Of a DNA stretch of 64,000 nucleotides, positions 17,509 to 26,284 are shown piece after piece. The notes below the pieces were generated by a model. The model did no database searches, was not told where the DNA came from, and saw nothing but the letters and a program-made list of their open reading frames with translations. Position 1 is the first letter of the stretch; each line of letters begins with the position of its first letter. The translations under genes and the position numbers were made by a program. This DNA comes from Streptomyces sp. NBC_00483 (GTDB taxonomy: Bacteria > Actinomycetota > Actinomycetes > Streptomycetales > Streptomycetaceae). Location of the stretch: assembly GCF_036013745.1 (NCBI RefSeq), contig NZ_CP107880.1, forward strand, positions 1,240,001 to 1,304,000. Reading direction: 5' to 3'.

Positions 17509-18354
17509 TCAGCGGGTCAGCAGCTCCTGGATCGTCACGTCCAGCGAGTCGAGGCGCACCGACGAGTTCGGCCCGATCACCACTGCCAGGCGAGGGGCGA
17601 GTTCGGCGCTGGCGGCCTGCAACGATCCCACCAGTCCCAGCAGTTTCCGCTCCGGCAGGCGTGCCTCGGGCCCCGCGATCGCCAGCGAGCCCAGCGGGTA
17701 TCCGTCGGCGGGGTCGAGCAGGGCCGTCGAGATGCCGTGCAGTCCGACGTGATTGCTGGAAAAGGACATCGCGTAGCCCTGTTCGCGGATCTCCGAGAGC
17801 TGCCTGCGCATCCGGGGCCGCTGCTCGGGCGCCAGTTGCTGCTCGATGATCTGCTCCGCCTCGGCCTGCGGCAGATGCGCCAGGATCGACGTCCCGCTGC
17901 ACCCGGAGGTCAGAGGCGAACGCTCACCGAACATCACCACCCGGCGCAAAGCGCTGTGCGGCGCCTCCTCGCCGAGTACCAGGACCCGGTGCCCGCCACT
18001 GCGCAGGTGCAGGGTGGCCGTCTCTCCGCCGCCCAGGGCCAGGCGCATCAGCACGGGCCGGGTCGACCGGATGAGCGCCGGACGCGGACTCATCAGTGTG
18101 GCCAGAGCGATGGCACGGCTCCCGATCCTGTAGCCGCTGCGCCCGACGTGATGGACGAATCCGCTGTCCTGAAGGTTCCTCAACGCGCGGTACGTCCGTG
18201 TCTTCGACAGCCCGGAACCGGCCGAGATCGCGGTCAAAGAAGCGGGCTGTTCCATGCCGGCGAGCAGTTCGAGCACCCTCAGCGCACGAAGCGCCGGTAC
18301 CGGCTCTTCCGGGGCGGTCGTTGGCGCGTCGCATGCGACGTCCGTGTTTCCCAT
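17509..18354 (-). CDS. IclR-family transcriptional regulator
   Basis: The 281-residue product has the IclR plan. The winged helix is at about residues 22-85 (LRALRVLELLAGMEQPASLT, GLSKTRTYRALRNLQDSGFV, GYRIGS). It is followed by an effector domain of normal length with a late LGSLAIAGPEARL motif. It is divergent from the monooxygenase-AtuA operon that starts at 18554 and adjacent to the MmgE/PrpD gene. An inverted repeat at 18420-18436 lies between the divergent starts. It probably controls that operon in response to a pathway metabolite. Confidence 0.9.
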   Translation of the reverse strand: MGNTDVACDAPTTAPEEPVPALRALRVLELLAGMEQPASLTAISAGSGLSKTRTYRALRNLQDSGFVHHVGRSGYRIGSRAIALATLMSPRPALIRSTRPVLMRLALGGGETATLHLRSGGHRVLVLGEEAPHSALRRVVMFGERSPLTSGCSGTSILAHLPQAEAEQIIEQQLAPEQRPRMRRQLSEIREQGYAMSFSSNHVGLHGISTALLDPADGYPLGSLAIAGPEARLPERKLLGLVGSLQAASAELAPRLAVVIGPNSSVRLDSLDVTIQELLTR

Positions 18355-18419
18355 CGGAACTCCACTCCTCGATCTCGTGCCACCATTCCCGCTCGGTGCA
18401 CGCTCCCACGGCCTCCGTG

Positions 18420-18436
18420 GTTGCGTTCATCGCAAC
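18420..18436. promoter_or_regulatory. Inverted repeat, probable IclR operator
   Basis: GTTGCG and CGCAAC are perfect 6-base arms separated by TTCAT. They lie between the divergent IclR (start 18354) and flavin monooxygenase (start 18554) genes. A related half is found at 17483-17495. Confidence 0.55.
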
Positions 18437-18553
18437 TCTGATTGCGGCCCGTGCCGCGGATCGTCCACGGTCCTTGAGGCCGATGTCAATGGAGTCCCAC
18501 GGAAAGCGACCCCGGAGACCCGGCACCGCTGACGCCATCACGGAGGTTTTCCC

Positions 18554-19918
18554 ATGCCCGACCAGACGCGGCAAATGTCCCTCATCGCGTTTCTCCAGGC
18601 ACAGAATTGCTCGAATTACGTCGGGTCCTGGCGGCACCCTGCATCGATGACGGACTTTCTGTCCGCCGACTACTTCACGCGTATCGCGAGGACACTGGAG
18701 GACGCCACCTTCGACATGGCGTTCTTCGACGACCGGCTCGCCATGCCGGACATCTACGGACAGAGCCACGACCTCGCCGTCCGCCACGGCATCCGCTCGG
18801 TCAAGATGGACCCCACGCCGATCCTCATGGCAATGGCCATGGCGACCCGCCACCTCGGGCTCGGGGCCACGTACTCGACGACGTACTACGAACCGTTCCA
18901 CGTGGCACGCCTGTTCGCGACGCTCGATCTCATGACCGGTGGCCGCGTCGCCTGGAACATTGTGACGTCGATGAACGACTCGGAGGCCGCGAACTTCGGC
19001 CGCGCCTCCCACCTGGAGCACGACCTGCGCTACGACCGGGCCGACGAGTTCCTGCAGATCGTCCGTGACATGTGGACCAGCTGGGACGACGACGCTCTCG
19101 TCCTGGACAAGTCGTCTGGGGAGTTCGCCGACCCCGGCAAGGTCCGCAGGACCGCCTTCAACGGGAAGTACTTCGACGTCAACGGCACGTTCACGGTGCC
19201 ACGTTCCCGCCAGGGACACCCCGTGCTGCTGCAGGCGGGCTCCAGCGGGCGCGGCAGGGCCTTCGCCGGCCGCTGGGCCGACGTGGTCTTCACCGCCTAC
19301 TCCTCCCGCGAGGCCGGCGAGAAGCAGTACCGCGCCGTCAAACAGGCCGTCGCCGACGCCGGCCGGGACCCCGGGCAGGTCGTGGTCGCACCCGCGATCG
19401 GAGTCGTCACCGCAGAGACCCCCGAACTCGTCGAGAAGAAGTACGAGTTGATCGATGCGCTGGCCCGCCCGGAGGACAGTCTCGCCCTGCTGTGCGAGGT
19501 CCTCAACACCGACCTGTCCACGCGCCCCTACGACGAACCGTTCACCGACAAGGAGCTCGCCGACATGTCCTGGCAGGGACTGCGGGACCGGGTGATCCAA
19601 CTCAGCGGCACCGCCAATCCCTCGGTGCGCGACTTCGTGCAGTACTCCGGACGCGGATCGCTGCCCAAGGGCGGTTCCACGCTTGTGGGTACACCCACCC
19701 AGATCGCCGACCAGTTGGAGACATGGTTCGGCACCTGCTGCGACGGCTTCGTCATCTCCGCCGCCTCGGTACCCGGCACCTACGAGGACTTCGCCCGGCT
19801 GATCGTGCCCGAACTCCGCCGCCGCGGCCTGGTCAAAGAGACCTACGCCGGCGACACCCTGCGCGGCAACCTCGGCCTGCCCGCCCCCGCCCCCTTCGCA
19901 CAGGGGGCCCGCGCATGA
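18554..19918 (+). CDS. NtaA/SnaA/DszA-type FMNH2-dependent monooxygenase
   Basis: The 454-residue LLM-class (bacterial luciferase-like TIM barrel) protein has the length and motifs of the NtaA/SnaA/DszA group. These include FDMAFFDDRLAMPDIYG, the substrate-side MATRHLGLGATYSTTYYEPF, and AWNIVTSMNDSEAANFG. Members take reduced FMN from a separate reductase and cleave C-N or C-S bonds, or oxygenate heterocycles (nitrilotriacetate, EDTA, dibenzothiophene sulfone, pristinamycin precursors). A reductase of the right type is encoded in the same operon at 21656-22177. The stop overlaps the next ATG (ATGA), indicating coupling. The substrate is unknown. Confidence 0.9.
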   Translation: MPDQTRQMSLIAFLQAQNCSNYVGSWRHPASMTDFLSADYFTRIARTLEDATFDMAFFDDRLAMPDIYGQSHDLAVRHGIRSVKMDPTPILMAMAMATRHLGLGATYSTTYYEPFHVARLFATLDLMTGGRVAWNIVTSMNDSEAANFGRASHLEHDLRYDRADEFLQIVRDMWTSWDDDALVLDKSSGEFADPGKVRRTAFNGKYFDVNGTFTVPRSRQGHPVLLQAGSSGRGRAFAGRWADVVFTAYSSREAGEKQYRAVKQAVADAGRDPGQVVVAPAIGVVTAETPELVEKKYELIDALARPEDSLALLCEVLNTDLSTRPYDEPFTDKELADMSWQGLRDRVIQLSGTANPSVRDFVQYSGRGSLPKGGSTLVGTPTQIADQLETWFGTCCDGFVISAASVPGTYEDFARLIVPELRRRGLVKETYAGDTLRGNLGLPAPAPFAQGARA

Positions 19919-21300
19919 CCGTCTCGCTCCCTCTCCGCGTCTTCACCCCACAGGGCATGCTCGGCTACGGATACGACGAGACCGACCTGCACCGCACCAT
20001 GGAAGACGGCGTCGACGTCGTCGTGGTCGACTCCGGGTCGACCGACCCGGGACCGTACATGCTCGGCCTCGGCACCACCCTCGTCACCGAAAAGTCCTAC
20101 GCCCGCGACCTGCGCCCCCTGCTCAGGGCCTGCCTCGCCCACGGCGTCCCGCTGATCATCAGTTCGGCCGGCGGAGCGGGCACCGACGCCCAAGTGCGCT
20201 GGATGACGGACCTGGTGGAGCGACTCGCTGTCGAGGACGGCGTCTCTCCGCGCATAGCGAACATCTTCGCCGACATCCCCGCCGGCACCGTCACGGAGCG
20301 CCTGACGCAGGGCCGCATCGAGCCCAACGTCCGGGGGGAACTGCCCACACGGAACGACATCGGGCAGGCGGAGGCGATCGTGGCCCAGATGGGAGCCGAG
20401 CCCTTCCTCGGGATCCTCGGTGGTGACGAGGCCTTCGATGTGATCATCGCCGGCCGTTCCTACGACCCTGCCCCGCACGCCGCGTTCGCCATCCACCACG
20501 GCGTCGACCCCGCCATCGCCTGGCACATGGGCAAGATCCTCGAATGCGGCGCGGCCTGCGCGGAGCCCAAGGGAGGCGGCGTCGTCGCCACGGTCCACCG
20601 GGACAGCTTCGAGCTGACGCCCACCGGCGCAGCCCAGCGCTGCACCCCGCTCTCCGTCGCCGCACACACTCTGTACGAGAAGAGCCGCCCCGATCTCCTG
20701 CCCGGCCCCGGCGGCGTGCTCGACGTCAGCGACTGCACGTACGAGGCCGTCGACGAGCGGACCGTGCGGGTTCAAGGAAGCCGCTTCATCCCGTCCCCGC
20801 ATCCGACGGTCAAGCTGGAGGGGGCGGCGGTCGTCGGCCACCGAGCCGTCTTCATCGGGGGGATCCATGATCCCGTCCTCATCGGCCAGCTCGACACATT
20901 CCTGGAACGCGTCGAGCAGCGCGTCGGCGCCCTGCACCCCGACCTGGCCTCCGGAACAGCCACCCTCGCCTTCCACGTCTACGGACGCAACGCGGTCATG
21001 GGACCGCGCGAGACCGAGACCACGATGCCGCACGAGGTCGGGGTCCTGGGTGAAGTCACAGCCCCCACACAGCAGTTGGCCCTCGACATCTGCACCAGCG
21101 TCCGGATCGGCTGCCTGCATCTGAGCTACCCCGGCCAGCTCGCGACGGCGGGGAACATGGCACTGCCCCTCAACCCGATGGAGAGTCCCATCGGCCCGGT
21201 GTGTGCCTTCACGCTCTACCACGTCATGGACAGCCAGGACCTGGACCTGTTCCCCATCTCGTACCGGCAGATCGGCTCCCCGGAGGTGGTGTCACGATGA
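19915..21300 (+). CDS. AtuA-family protein (acyclic terpene utilization AtuA-like, DUF1446)
   Basis: The 461-residue protein starts at the ATG overlapping the upstream stop; the longer open frame upstream is a shadow of the monooxygenase gene. It shows the AtuA/DUF1446 features VVDSGSTDPGPYMLGLG near residue 38, IISSAGGAGTD, IIAGRSYDPAP, and HMGKILECGAACAEPK. AtuA was named from terpene catabolism in Pseudomonas, but the biochemical activity of the family is not established to my knowledge. Here it is flanked by a flavin monooxygenase and a DUF4387 protein with 4-base overlaps on both sides. The three products should therefore be made together. Confidence 0.85.
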   Translation: MTVSLPLRVFTPQGMLGYGYDETDLHRTMEDGVDVVVVDSGSTDPGPYMLGLGTTLVTEKSYARDLRPLLRACLAHGVPLIISSAGGAGTDAQVRWMTDLVERLAVEDGVSPRIANIFADIPAGTVTERLTQGRIEPNVRGELPTRNDIGQAEAIVAQMGAEPFLGILGGDEAFDVIIAGRSYDPAPHAAFAIHHGVDPAIAWHMGKILECGAACAEPKGGGVVATVHRDSFELTPTGAAQRCTPLSVAAHTLYEKSRPDLLPGPGGVLDVSDCTYEAVDERTVRVQGSRFIPSPHPTVKLEGAAVVGHRAVFIGGIHDPVLIGQLDTFLERVEQRVGALHPDLASGTATLAFHVYGRNAVMGPRETETTMPHEVGVLGEVTAPTQQLALDICTSVRIGCLHLSYPGQLATAGNMALPLNPMESPIGPVCAFTLYHVMDSQDLDLFPISYRQIGSPEVVSR

Positions 21301-21638
21301 CCGCGACCGTCCCACTGCGCGAACTCGCCGCGGTGATCCGCAGCAAGAACGCGGGCCCCTACGAGATCACCTTCGACGTCATGTTCAACGAGCCCTCCCG
21401 CTACGCCCACGTCCGCGACAGCGGCGTCCTGAACGCCGCCGGCCTGTCCGCCCTCTTCAACGTGGCCGAGAAGGACGTCCGTACCTGCGTCTTCTTCGAG
21501 CCCGCGCTGGCCTTCAAGTTCACCATCGTCCGCGGGGGCGCCCAGGGAAGCGTGGGCGAGCGCGACACCTTCGGAGCCCAACAGCACGGACCGCTGCTCG
21601 ACATCCGGATCCCGGTACACCGGTCCGCCGCGTCGTGA
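21297..21638 (+). CDS. DUF4387-family protein
   Basis: The 113-residue protein begins at an ATG overlapping the AtuA stop (ATGA). The conserved N-terminal block LRELAAVIRSKNAGPYEITFD is that of DUF4387 proteins, which are commonly found beside AtuA homologues, sometimes fused to them. The rest is small and has no membrane segment. It is likely a small subunit or partner of the AtuA protein; its activity is unknown. An open frame reaching further upstream is an overlap with the AtuA gene and has no ribosome-binding site. Confidence 0.85.
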   Translation: MTATVPLRELAAVIRSKNAGPYEITFDVMFNEPSRYAHVRDSGVLNAAGLSALFNVAEKDVRTCVFFEPALAFKFTIVRGGAQGSVGERDTFGAQQHGPLLDIRIPVHRSAAS

Positions 21639-21655
21639 GCGGAGAGGAGATACAC

Positions 21656-22177
21656 ATGACCACCCCGACCGCTTCCACGGTCACCACCACAGGCCGTCGG
21701 CTCGATCCACAGACACTGCGCGAGGCGTTCGGCCAGTTCCCCACCGGCGTCGTCGCCCTCGCCGCCGAGGTGGACGGTGAGCGCGTGGGCCTGGCCGCGA
21801 GCACCTTCGTGCCGGTCTCCCTGGACCCGCCCCTCGTCTCCGTCTGCATCCAGAACACCTCCTCCACCTGGCCCCGACTGGCCGGCGCGGACCGGCTCGG
21901 GATCAGCGTGCTCGGAGCCGAACACGGCGCGGCGGCCCGTACGCTGGGCAGGAAGGCCGGGGACCGCTTCGCCGGCCTGTCCACCCACGCCACCCGTCAG
22001 GGTGCGCTGTTCGTGGAGGGCGCCTGCACCTGGCTGGACACCTCGGTCGCGGACACGGTCCACGCCGGCGATCACACGATCGCGCTCCTTCGCGTCCACG
22101 ACCTCACCGTACGGCCCGAGTTCAGCCCACTCGTCTTCCATGCCAGCGCGTTCCGCCAACTGCTGACGGCTTCGTAG
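21656..22177 (+). CDS. Flavin reductase family protein
   Basis: The 173-residue protein has the flavin reductase-like split-barrel pattern: LREAFGQFPTGVVALAA, GLAASTFVPVSLDPPLVSVC, and FVEGACTWLDTSV near the C-terminus. Such enzymes reduce FMN or FAD with NAD(P)H and hand it to a partner oxygenase. Placed last in the operon headed by the NtaA-type monooxygenase, it is the evident reductase component. GGAGAGGAGA lies just upstream of ATG 21656. It might also supply reduced flavin to the acyl-CoA-dehydrogenase-fold monooxygenases near 50-54 kb, which have no neighbouring reductase. Confidence 0.9.
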   Translation: MTTPTASTVTTTGRRLDPQTLREAFGQFPTGVVALAAEVDGERVGLAASTFVPVSLDPPLVSVCIQNTSSTWPRLAGADRLGISVLGAEHGAAARTLGRKAGDRFAGLSTHATRQGALFVEGACTWLDTSVADTVHAGDHTIALLRVHDLTVRPEFSPLVFHASAFRQLLTAS

Positions 22178-22394
22178 CACGCCGAACCCTCAGCCGACTG
22201 CTCCGACCGGTGAGTGCCCGACCACGCGACCAGGAGCGCGCCCGGCCCGTTGTAGGCGGTGGCGCGGCTGCGGGACCGCGTGGCCCAGCACGCCGACGGT
22301 GTGCACCTCCTGGCCGTTCCGTCAGGGCGGTTTGGCCTCACCGCTTCCTCCAACCAGCGGCGAGACCAAGCCTTGTCCCGCCCGCGGCGGGTGG

Positions 22395-23045
22395 TCAGGC
22401 GGCCCGGCTGCCGTCGGCGTCGACGCGGGTCAGGCCGCGGGCGGCGACCAGATGGGCGCTGCCGTCGGCCAGACGGTAGGTCAGGCCCACGACCGCGGTC
22501 CGGCCGGCCTCCACCTGCTCGGCCAGGGTCCGGGAACGCTCCAGGAGCAGGTCGACGGTATTGCGGGTGTGGGCGGCGATGATGTCGCCGTTGTCGGTGA
22601 GTCCGGCGGCCCGTGCGGCAAGCACGCTGGGGGTGACGCGCTCGATGACGTCACGCACGAACCCGTCGGCGCTCGCGCCGTCCTCGACAGCGCTGCGCGT
22701 CGCGGCGACCGCCCCGCAGGCGTCGTGTCCGAGGACGACGACCAGCGGGCAGTCCAGGATGCCGGCACCGTATTCGATGCTCCCGAGCACTTCCGGGCCG
22801 GCCACGTGGCCGGCCGTGCGGACGACGAACAGGTCACCCAAACCGCGGTCGAAGATGATCTCTGCGGCGAGGCGGGAGTCGGAACAGCCGAAGAGCACGG
22901 CGAACGGCTCCTGCACAGAGGCGAGGGCCGTGCGGCGGGCGGCGTCCTGGTTGGGGTGCTCGGGCACGCCGGCAACGAATCGCCGGTTGCCGGACATCAG
23001 CAGCTCGAAAGCATCGTCTGGGCTCAGGTGCGTCTCATCAGCCAT
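22395..23045 (-). CDS. Beta-carbonic anhydrase
   Basis: The 216-residue protein has the beta-class zinc ligands: CSDSR (Cys, catalytic Asp, Arg) near residue 53 and HDACG (His, Cys) near 107. FVVRTAGHVAGPEVLGSIEYG lies between them. It interconverts CO2 and bicarbonate in the cytoplasm. ATG 23045 (MADETH) gives a normal N-terminus; the frame is open to 23108 but the extension is not typical. It is monocistronic, with no functional link to the neighbouring catabolic modules evident. Confidence 0.92.
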   Translation of the reverse strand: MADETHLSPDDAFELLMSGNRRFVAGVPEHPNQDAARRTALASVQEPFAVLFGCSDSRLAAEIIFDRGLGDLFVVRTAGHVAGPEVLGSIEYGAGILDCPLVVVLGHDACGAVAATRSAVEDGASADGFVRDVIERVTPSVLAARAAGLTDNGDIIAAHTRNTVDLLLERSRTLAEQVEAGRTAVVGLTYRLADGSAHLVAARGLTRVDADGSRAA

Positions 23046-23352
23046 GCCCACAAGAGTATGGCGCCGCACCCCAGGGGCAGGCGGCAGGCTTCGGGCCGCA
23101 AGCGGCACGCGGACACCGTCGCAGGAGGCCCCCAGCCACTGTCAGGTGGTGTCCTCACTGCCGAAGACACCGGTCCGCGAGGCCGCCGCCGGGGCGGGAG
23201 CGCTGGGTGCAACGCTCCATCCCGCGCTCTCGCAGCATGGTCAACTATGCGACGCAGGAACGGAGTTGGTGCAGCAGTCGGGAGAGGGGTTTCGTTCTGG
23301 CTTGGCTCTGACGCTGTGCAGATCGATCGCCAGGCAACTCACAGGCAACTCA
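23046..23352. other. Intergenic region, nothing recognised
   Basis: About 300 bp between the carbonic anhydrase start and the MarR stop show no plausible gene. The only repeat is a tandem CAGGCAACTCA pair at 23331-23352, next to the MarR stop codon. The carbonic anhydrase promoter should lie here. Confidence 0.5.
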
Positions 23353-23904
23353 TCAGAAGCCCGGTTCGGACGGCAGGCCGTCCGGGGCCCGCACCGCGCC
23401 GCCCGGGCCCACCGCCAGGTCGTCCGCGGCTTCGGTCAGGGCGCGCAGCCCTTCGACGAGACCGGCACGGACCCCGACAGGGAGGGTGCCGACGAGACCG
23501 GCGACCTCCCTGTGGCGGTGATCGAGCACCTGGCGTACCAGGGAGGTGCCGGAAGGGGTGAGCCGGAGGACGACCTCTCTGCGGTTGTCCGGGTTGGCCT
23601 TCCGGTCGACCAGGCCGCCGGCCTCCAGCTTGTCCACCATCCGCAGGGCCGTCGACGCATTGACCCCCAACGTGGCGGCCAGTACGGCGAGTTTCACCGG
23701 ACCGCACCGGTCGAGCACCACCAGTGTGCGCAGCTGCGGCAGCGTCAGCGTGGCGTCGACCGTGGCGAGGGCGCGCGCCGACAGGGCGACCAGGAGCCGC
23801 GATGCGGCCATGACCGTCTCGGTGACCTGCTCGGTCTCCTCGTCGACGCTCTGCGGTTCGTCGTCGCGCCTGGCCAGACCGTCCACCGCTGCCACACTCT
23901 CCAT
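23353..23904 (-). CDS. MarR-family transcriptional regulator
   Basis: The 183-residue product is a MarR protein with helices at LTLPQLRTLVVLDRCGPV, the recognition helix at VNASTALRMVDKLEAGGLVD, and a wing at NPDNRREVVLRLTPSG. The C-terminal tail after residue 165 is longer than usual and Gly/Pro-rich. Upstream, 18 bp from the ATG, is the perfect palindrome ATTGCAGTCTGCAAT. The divergent gene is a small zinc-ribbon protein. Autoregulation with control of that gene is likely. Confidence 0.88.
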   Translation of the reverse strand: MESVAAVDGLARRDDEPQSVDEETEQVTETVMAASRLLVALSARALATVDATLTLPQLRTLVVLDRCGPVKLAVLAATLGVNASTALRMVDKLEAGGLVDRKANPDNRREVVLRLTPSGTSLVRQVLDHRHREVAGLVGTLPVGVRAGLVEGLRALTEAADDLAVGPGGAVRAPDGLPSEPGF

Positions 23905-23921
23905 CTCGACCCATGTTCACT

Positions 23922-23936
23922 ATTGCAGTCTGCAAT
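23922..23936. promoter_or_regulatory. Perfect 15-bp palindrome, probable MarR operator
   Basis: ATTGCAG, one T, and CTGCAAT form a perfect palindrome. It lies between the MarR gene (start 23904) and the divergent small zinc-ribbon gene (start 23995). It is one of the few AT-rich stretches in the area. Confidence 0.65.
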
Positions 23937-23994
23937 GTTACTCTCGGCGTATGCCCTCCCCGTATCGGCATGGCGGGGCTGGTTCGAGGAAGTG

Positions 23995-24249
23995 ATGGCC
24001 GTGAGCAGTGAACTCGTACATCGAGGATATTCGTTCGTATGCCTGAGCTGTGGTCATGGATGGGAGGCCGAGTTCGCGATTCGGCTTGCCACGGACGACT
24101 ACGGGAGGCTGCACGCCACGTACTACGTCGATGAGCGTCGCGTGCCGTCGCCGCTCAGCCAGGCCTGCTGCCCGACCTGCGAGAGCCATCACGTGCGCAT
24201 ACTGCGTCCTGGCCGGGTGGACTCCGCCCGGGTGCGGCGCGAGGACTGA
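23995..24249 (+). CDS. Small zinc-ribbon protein
   Basis: The 84-residue protein has two Cys pairs in a zinc-ribbon arrangement, CLSCG near residue 15 and CCPTC near 62, separated by a short beta-rich segment (LHATYYVDERRVPS). The N-terminus MAVSSELVHRGYSFVCLSC is preceded by a CGAGGAAG ribosome-binding site. Such proteins are frequent in actinomycetes and their role is unknown. It is divergent from the MarR regulator across a palindrome, so it is probably its target. A longer open frame on the 5' side is not coding-like. Confidence 0.75.
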   Translation: MAVSSELVHRGYSFVCLSCGHGWEAEFAIRLATDDYGRLHATYYVDERRVPSPLSQACCPTCESHHVRILRPGRVDSARVRRED

Positions 24250-24423
24250 CCGGCCACCCCCGCGCAGCAGCACCTGAAGGTTCTCGCCTTCCACATCTCC
24301 CCCGGGCAATGACGCCCGCCCCTGCCCCCGCGAGCCCACGAGCCGACGGGCCGCTCCGGCGCGCCCGCACGGCGGCAGGTTCCTGCCCGTACGCACCACC
24401 CGCACCATGAAACCGGAGGCTCC

Positions 24424-26283
24424 GTGGCCACGCCCACAGCCGCCAAGGCTCCCCGTGAGCCTGCCGCCGCACAGCCAACTCCCCACACCCACCCCAAGAT
24501 CCCGCACCTGGGCGACTTCCACGTCATGCCGAGGGTGGCGGTGATCGCGGCCCTGGCCGTGCCCGTCGGGGCAGCGGCGGCCCTCGTCGCCGTCGGGCTG
24601 CTCAAACTGATCGCCCTGTTCACCAACCTCTGCTTCCACGGCCGTCTCTCCTTCGGAGACACCACACCGGCGACCACCACACACTGGTGGCTGATCCTGT
24701 TCATGCCGATCGTCGGTGGGCTCGTCATCGGCGTGATGGCGCGCTACGGCTCGGAGAAGATCCGCGGGCACGGAATGCCGGAGGCCATCGAGTCGATCCT
24801 CGTCGGCGGCAGCAGGGTCCAGCCCCGCATCGCCGTCCTCAAACCCGTCTCGTCCGCGGTGTCCATCGGGACCGGCGGCCCGTTCGGCGCCGAGGGCCCC
24901 ATCATCATGACCGGTGGCGCGGTCGGCTCGATCCTCGCCCAGTTCCTGAAAGTGACCACCGACGAACGCAAGACCCTGCTGGTCGCCGGGTCCGCCGCAG
25001 GCATGGCCGCCACCTTCAACGCCCCGTTCGCCGCGATCCTGCTCGGCGTCGAACTCCTGCTCTTCGAATGGCGCCCCCGCTCCTACATACCGGTCGCCGT
25101 CGGCGCCGTGACCGCGACCCTCGTGCGCGGCCCGATCCTCGGCACCACCCCCCTCTTCGCCGGCGCGCACGTCCCGGACCGGCTGGCGCTGTCCGCGTAC
25201 GGACTGTGCGTCGTCGCCGGCATCGGCGCGGGCCTCCTCGCCCTGGTCGCCACCTGGCTCGTGTACTTCTCCGAGGACATGTTCGCCCGGATCCCGCTGC
25301 ACTGGATGTGGTGGCCTGCCATCGGCGGCGCCGTCATCGGCCTCGGCGGCCTGGCCGAGCCGCGCGCCCTGGGAGTCGGCTACGACGTGATCGACCAGCT
25401 CCTGACCGGCCGCGCGACCGTCGGCCTCATCATCGGCATCCTCGTGGTCAAGACTCTCATCTGGGGACTGTCGCTCGGCTCCGGCACCTCCGGTGGCGTC
25501 CTGGCCCCCATGTTCATGATCGGCGGCGCGCTCGGTGCCGCCGAAGGGCTCGTCTTCCCCGCCGTCAGCCCCGGCTTCTGGGCCCTCGTCTCGCTCGCCG
25601 GCGTCCTCGGCGGCGTCATGCGCTCCCCGCTCACCGGCATCGTCTTCTGCCTCGAACTCACCCACGAGGTCAACGCGCTCGTCCCCATGGTGATCACCGC
25701 GTCCTCCGCGTACCTGCTCTCCGTGATCCTCCTCAAGAGATCCGTGCTCACCGAGAAGATCGCACGCCGCGGACTGCACCTCACCCGCGAGTACTCCGTG
25801 GACCCGCTCGAGGTGCATCTCGTGCGCCAGCTCGACACATCGCCCCCCGCCCTCACCCTCCACGCCGACGCGAGCCTCGACACCACCGCCGCCCGGCTTC
25901 GCAGCCTGCGCGACGCGTGCGACGCGTCGGGGATCGCGGCCCAGCGCCTCTTCCCCGTTGTCGACGGCGCAGGCACGCTGTCCGGCGTCGTCACCTCGGA
26001 CCAGGTACTGCGGGTCGGCCCCGGCGACACCCGCCCGGTCAGCTCTCTCACCGGTCCGCCCGTCATCGCCCACCCCGACGAAACCCTGCGTACGGTCGCC
26101 AACCGGATGGCCGCCCACCACGTCACCCGCGTCCTCGTCACACCACGCGAAGAACCGGACCGCGTCGAAGGCATCCTCAGCCTGAGCCAGCTCCTGGAAG
26201 CCCGCCGCGTCGACCTCCACGAGGAACAGCACGTAGAGCGCACCTTCCTGCGCGGGCGTACCCCGGCCCGGGCCGCGACCTAG
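24424..26283 (+). CDS. ClC-type chloride channel/antiporter with CBS domains
   Basis: The 619-residue membrane protein has the ClC selectivity-filter motifs GHGMPE (standing for GSGIP), GTGGPFGAEGP (GKEGP region), and GTSGGVLAPMFMIGGALG (GxFxP region). Two CBS domains occupy about residues 455-600 (LFPVVDGAGTLSGVVTSDQV and VEGILSLSQLLEARR). The external gating-glutamate region is present as GAEGP. It probably moves chloride across the membrane, with nucleotides sensed by the CBS pair. The start is GTG 24424 after ACCGGAGGCTCC. Transposase debris lies directly after its stop. Confidence 0.9.
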   Translation: MATPTAAKAPREPAAAQPTPHTHPKIPHLGDFHVMPRVAVIAALAVPVGAAAALVAVGLLKLIALFTNLCFHGRLSFGDTTPATTTHWWLILFMPIVGGLVIGVMARYGSEKIRGHGMPEAIESILVGGSRVQPRIAVLKPVSSAVSIGTGGPFGAEGPIIMTGGAVGSILAQFLKVTTDERKTLLVAGSAAGMAATFNAPFAAILLGVELLLFEWRPRSYIPVAVGAVTATLVRGPILGTTPLFAGAHVPDRLALSAYGLCVVAGIGAGLLALVATWLVYFSEDMFARIPLHWMWWPAIGGAVIGLGGLAEPRALGVGYDVIDQLLTGRATVGLIIGILVVKTLIWGLSLGSGTSGGVLAPMFMIGGALGAAEGLVFPAVSPGFWALVSLAGVLGGVMRSPLTGIVFCLELTHEVNALVPMVITASSAYLLSVILLKRSVLTEKIARRGLHLTREYSVDPLEVHLVRQLDTSPPALTLHADASLDTTAARLRSLRDACDASGIAAQRLFPVVDGAGTLSGVVTSDQVLRVGPGDTRPVSSLTGPPVIAHPDETLRTVANRMAAHHVTRVLVTPREEPDRVEGILSLSQLLEARRVDLHEEQHVERTFLRGRTPARAAT

Positions 26284-26284
26284 C

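Noticed and set aside
23331..23352. Tandem CAGGCAACTCA repeat as a regulatory element
   Set aside because: Two short copies next to a stop codon, without palindromic structure or recurrence elsewhere.
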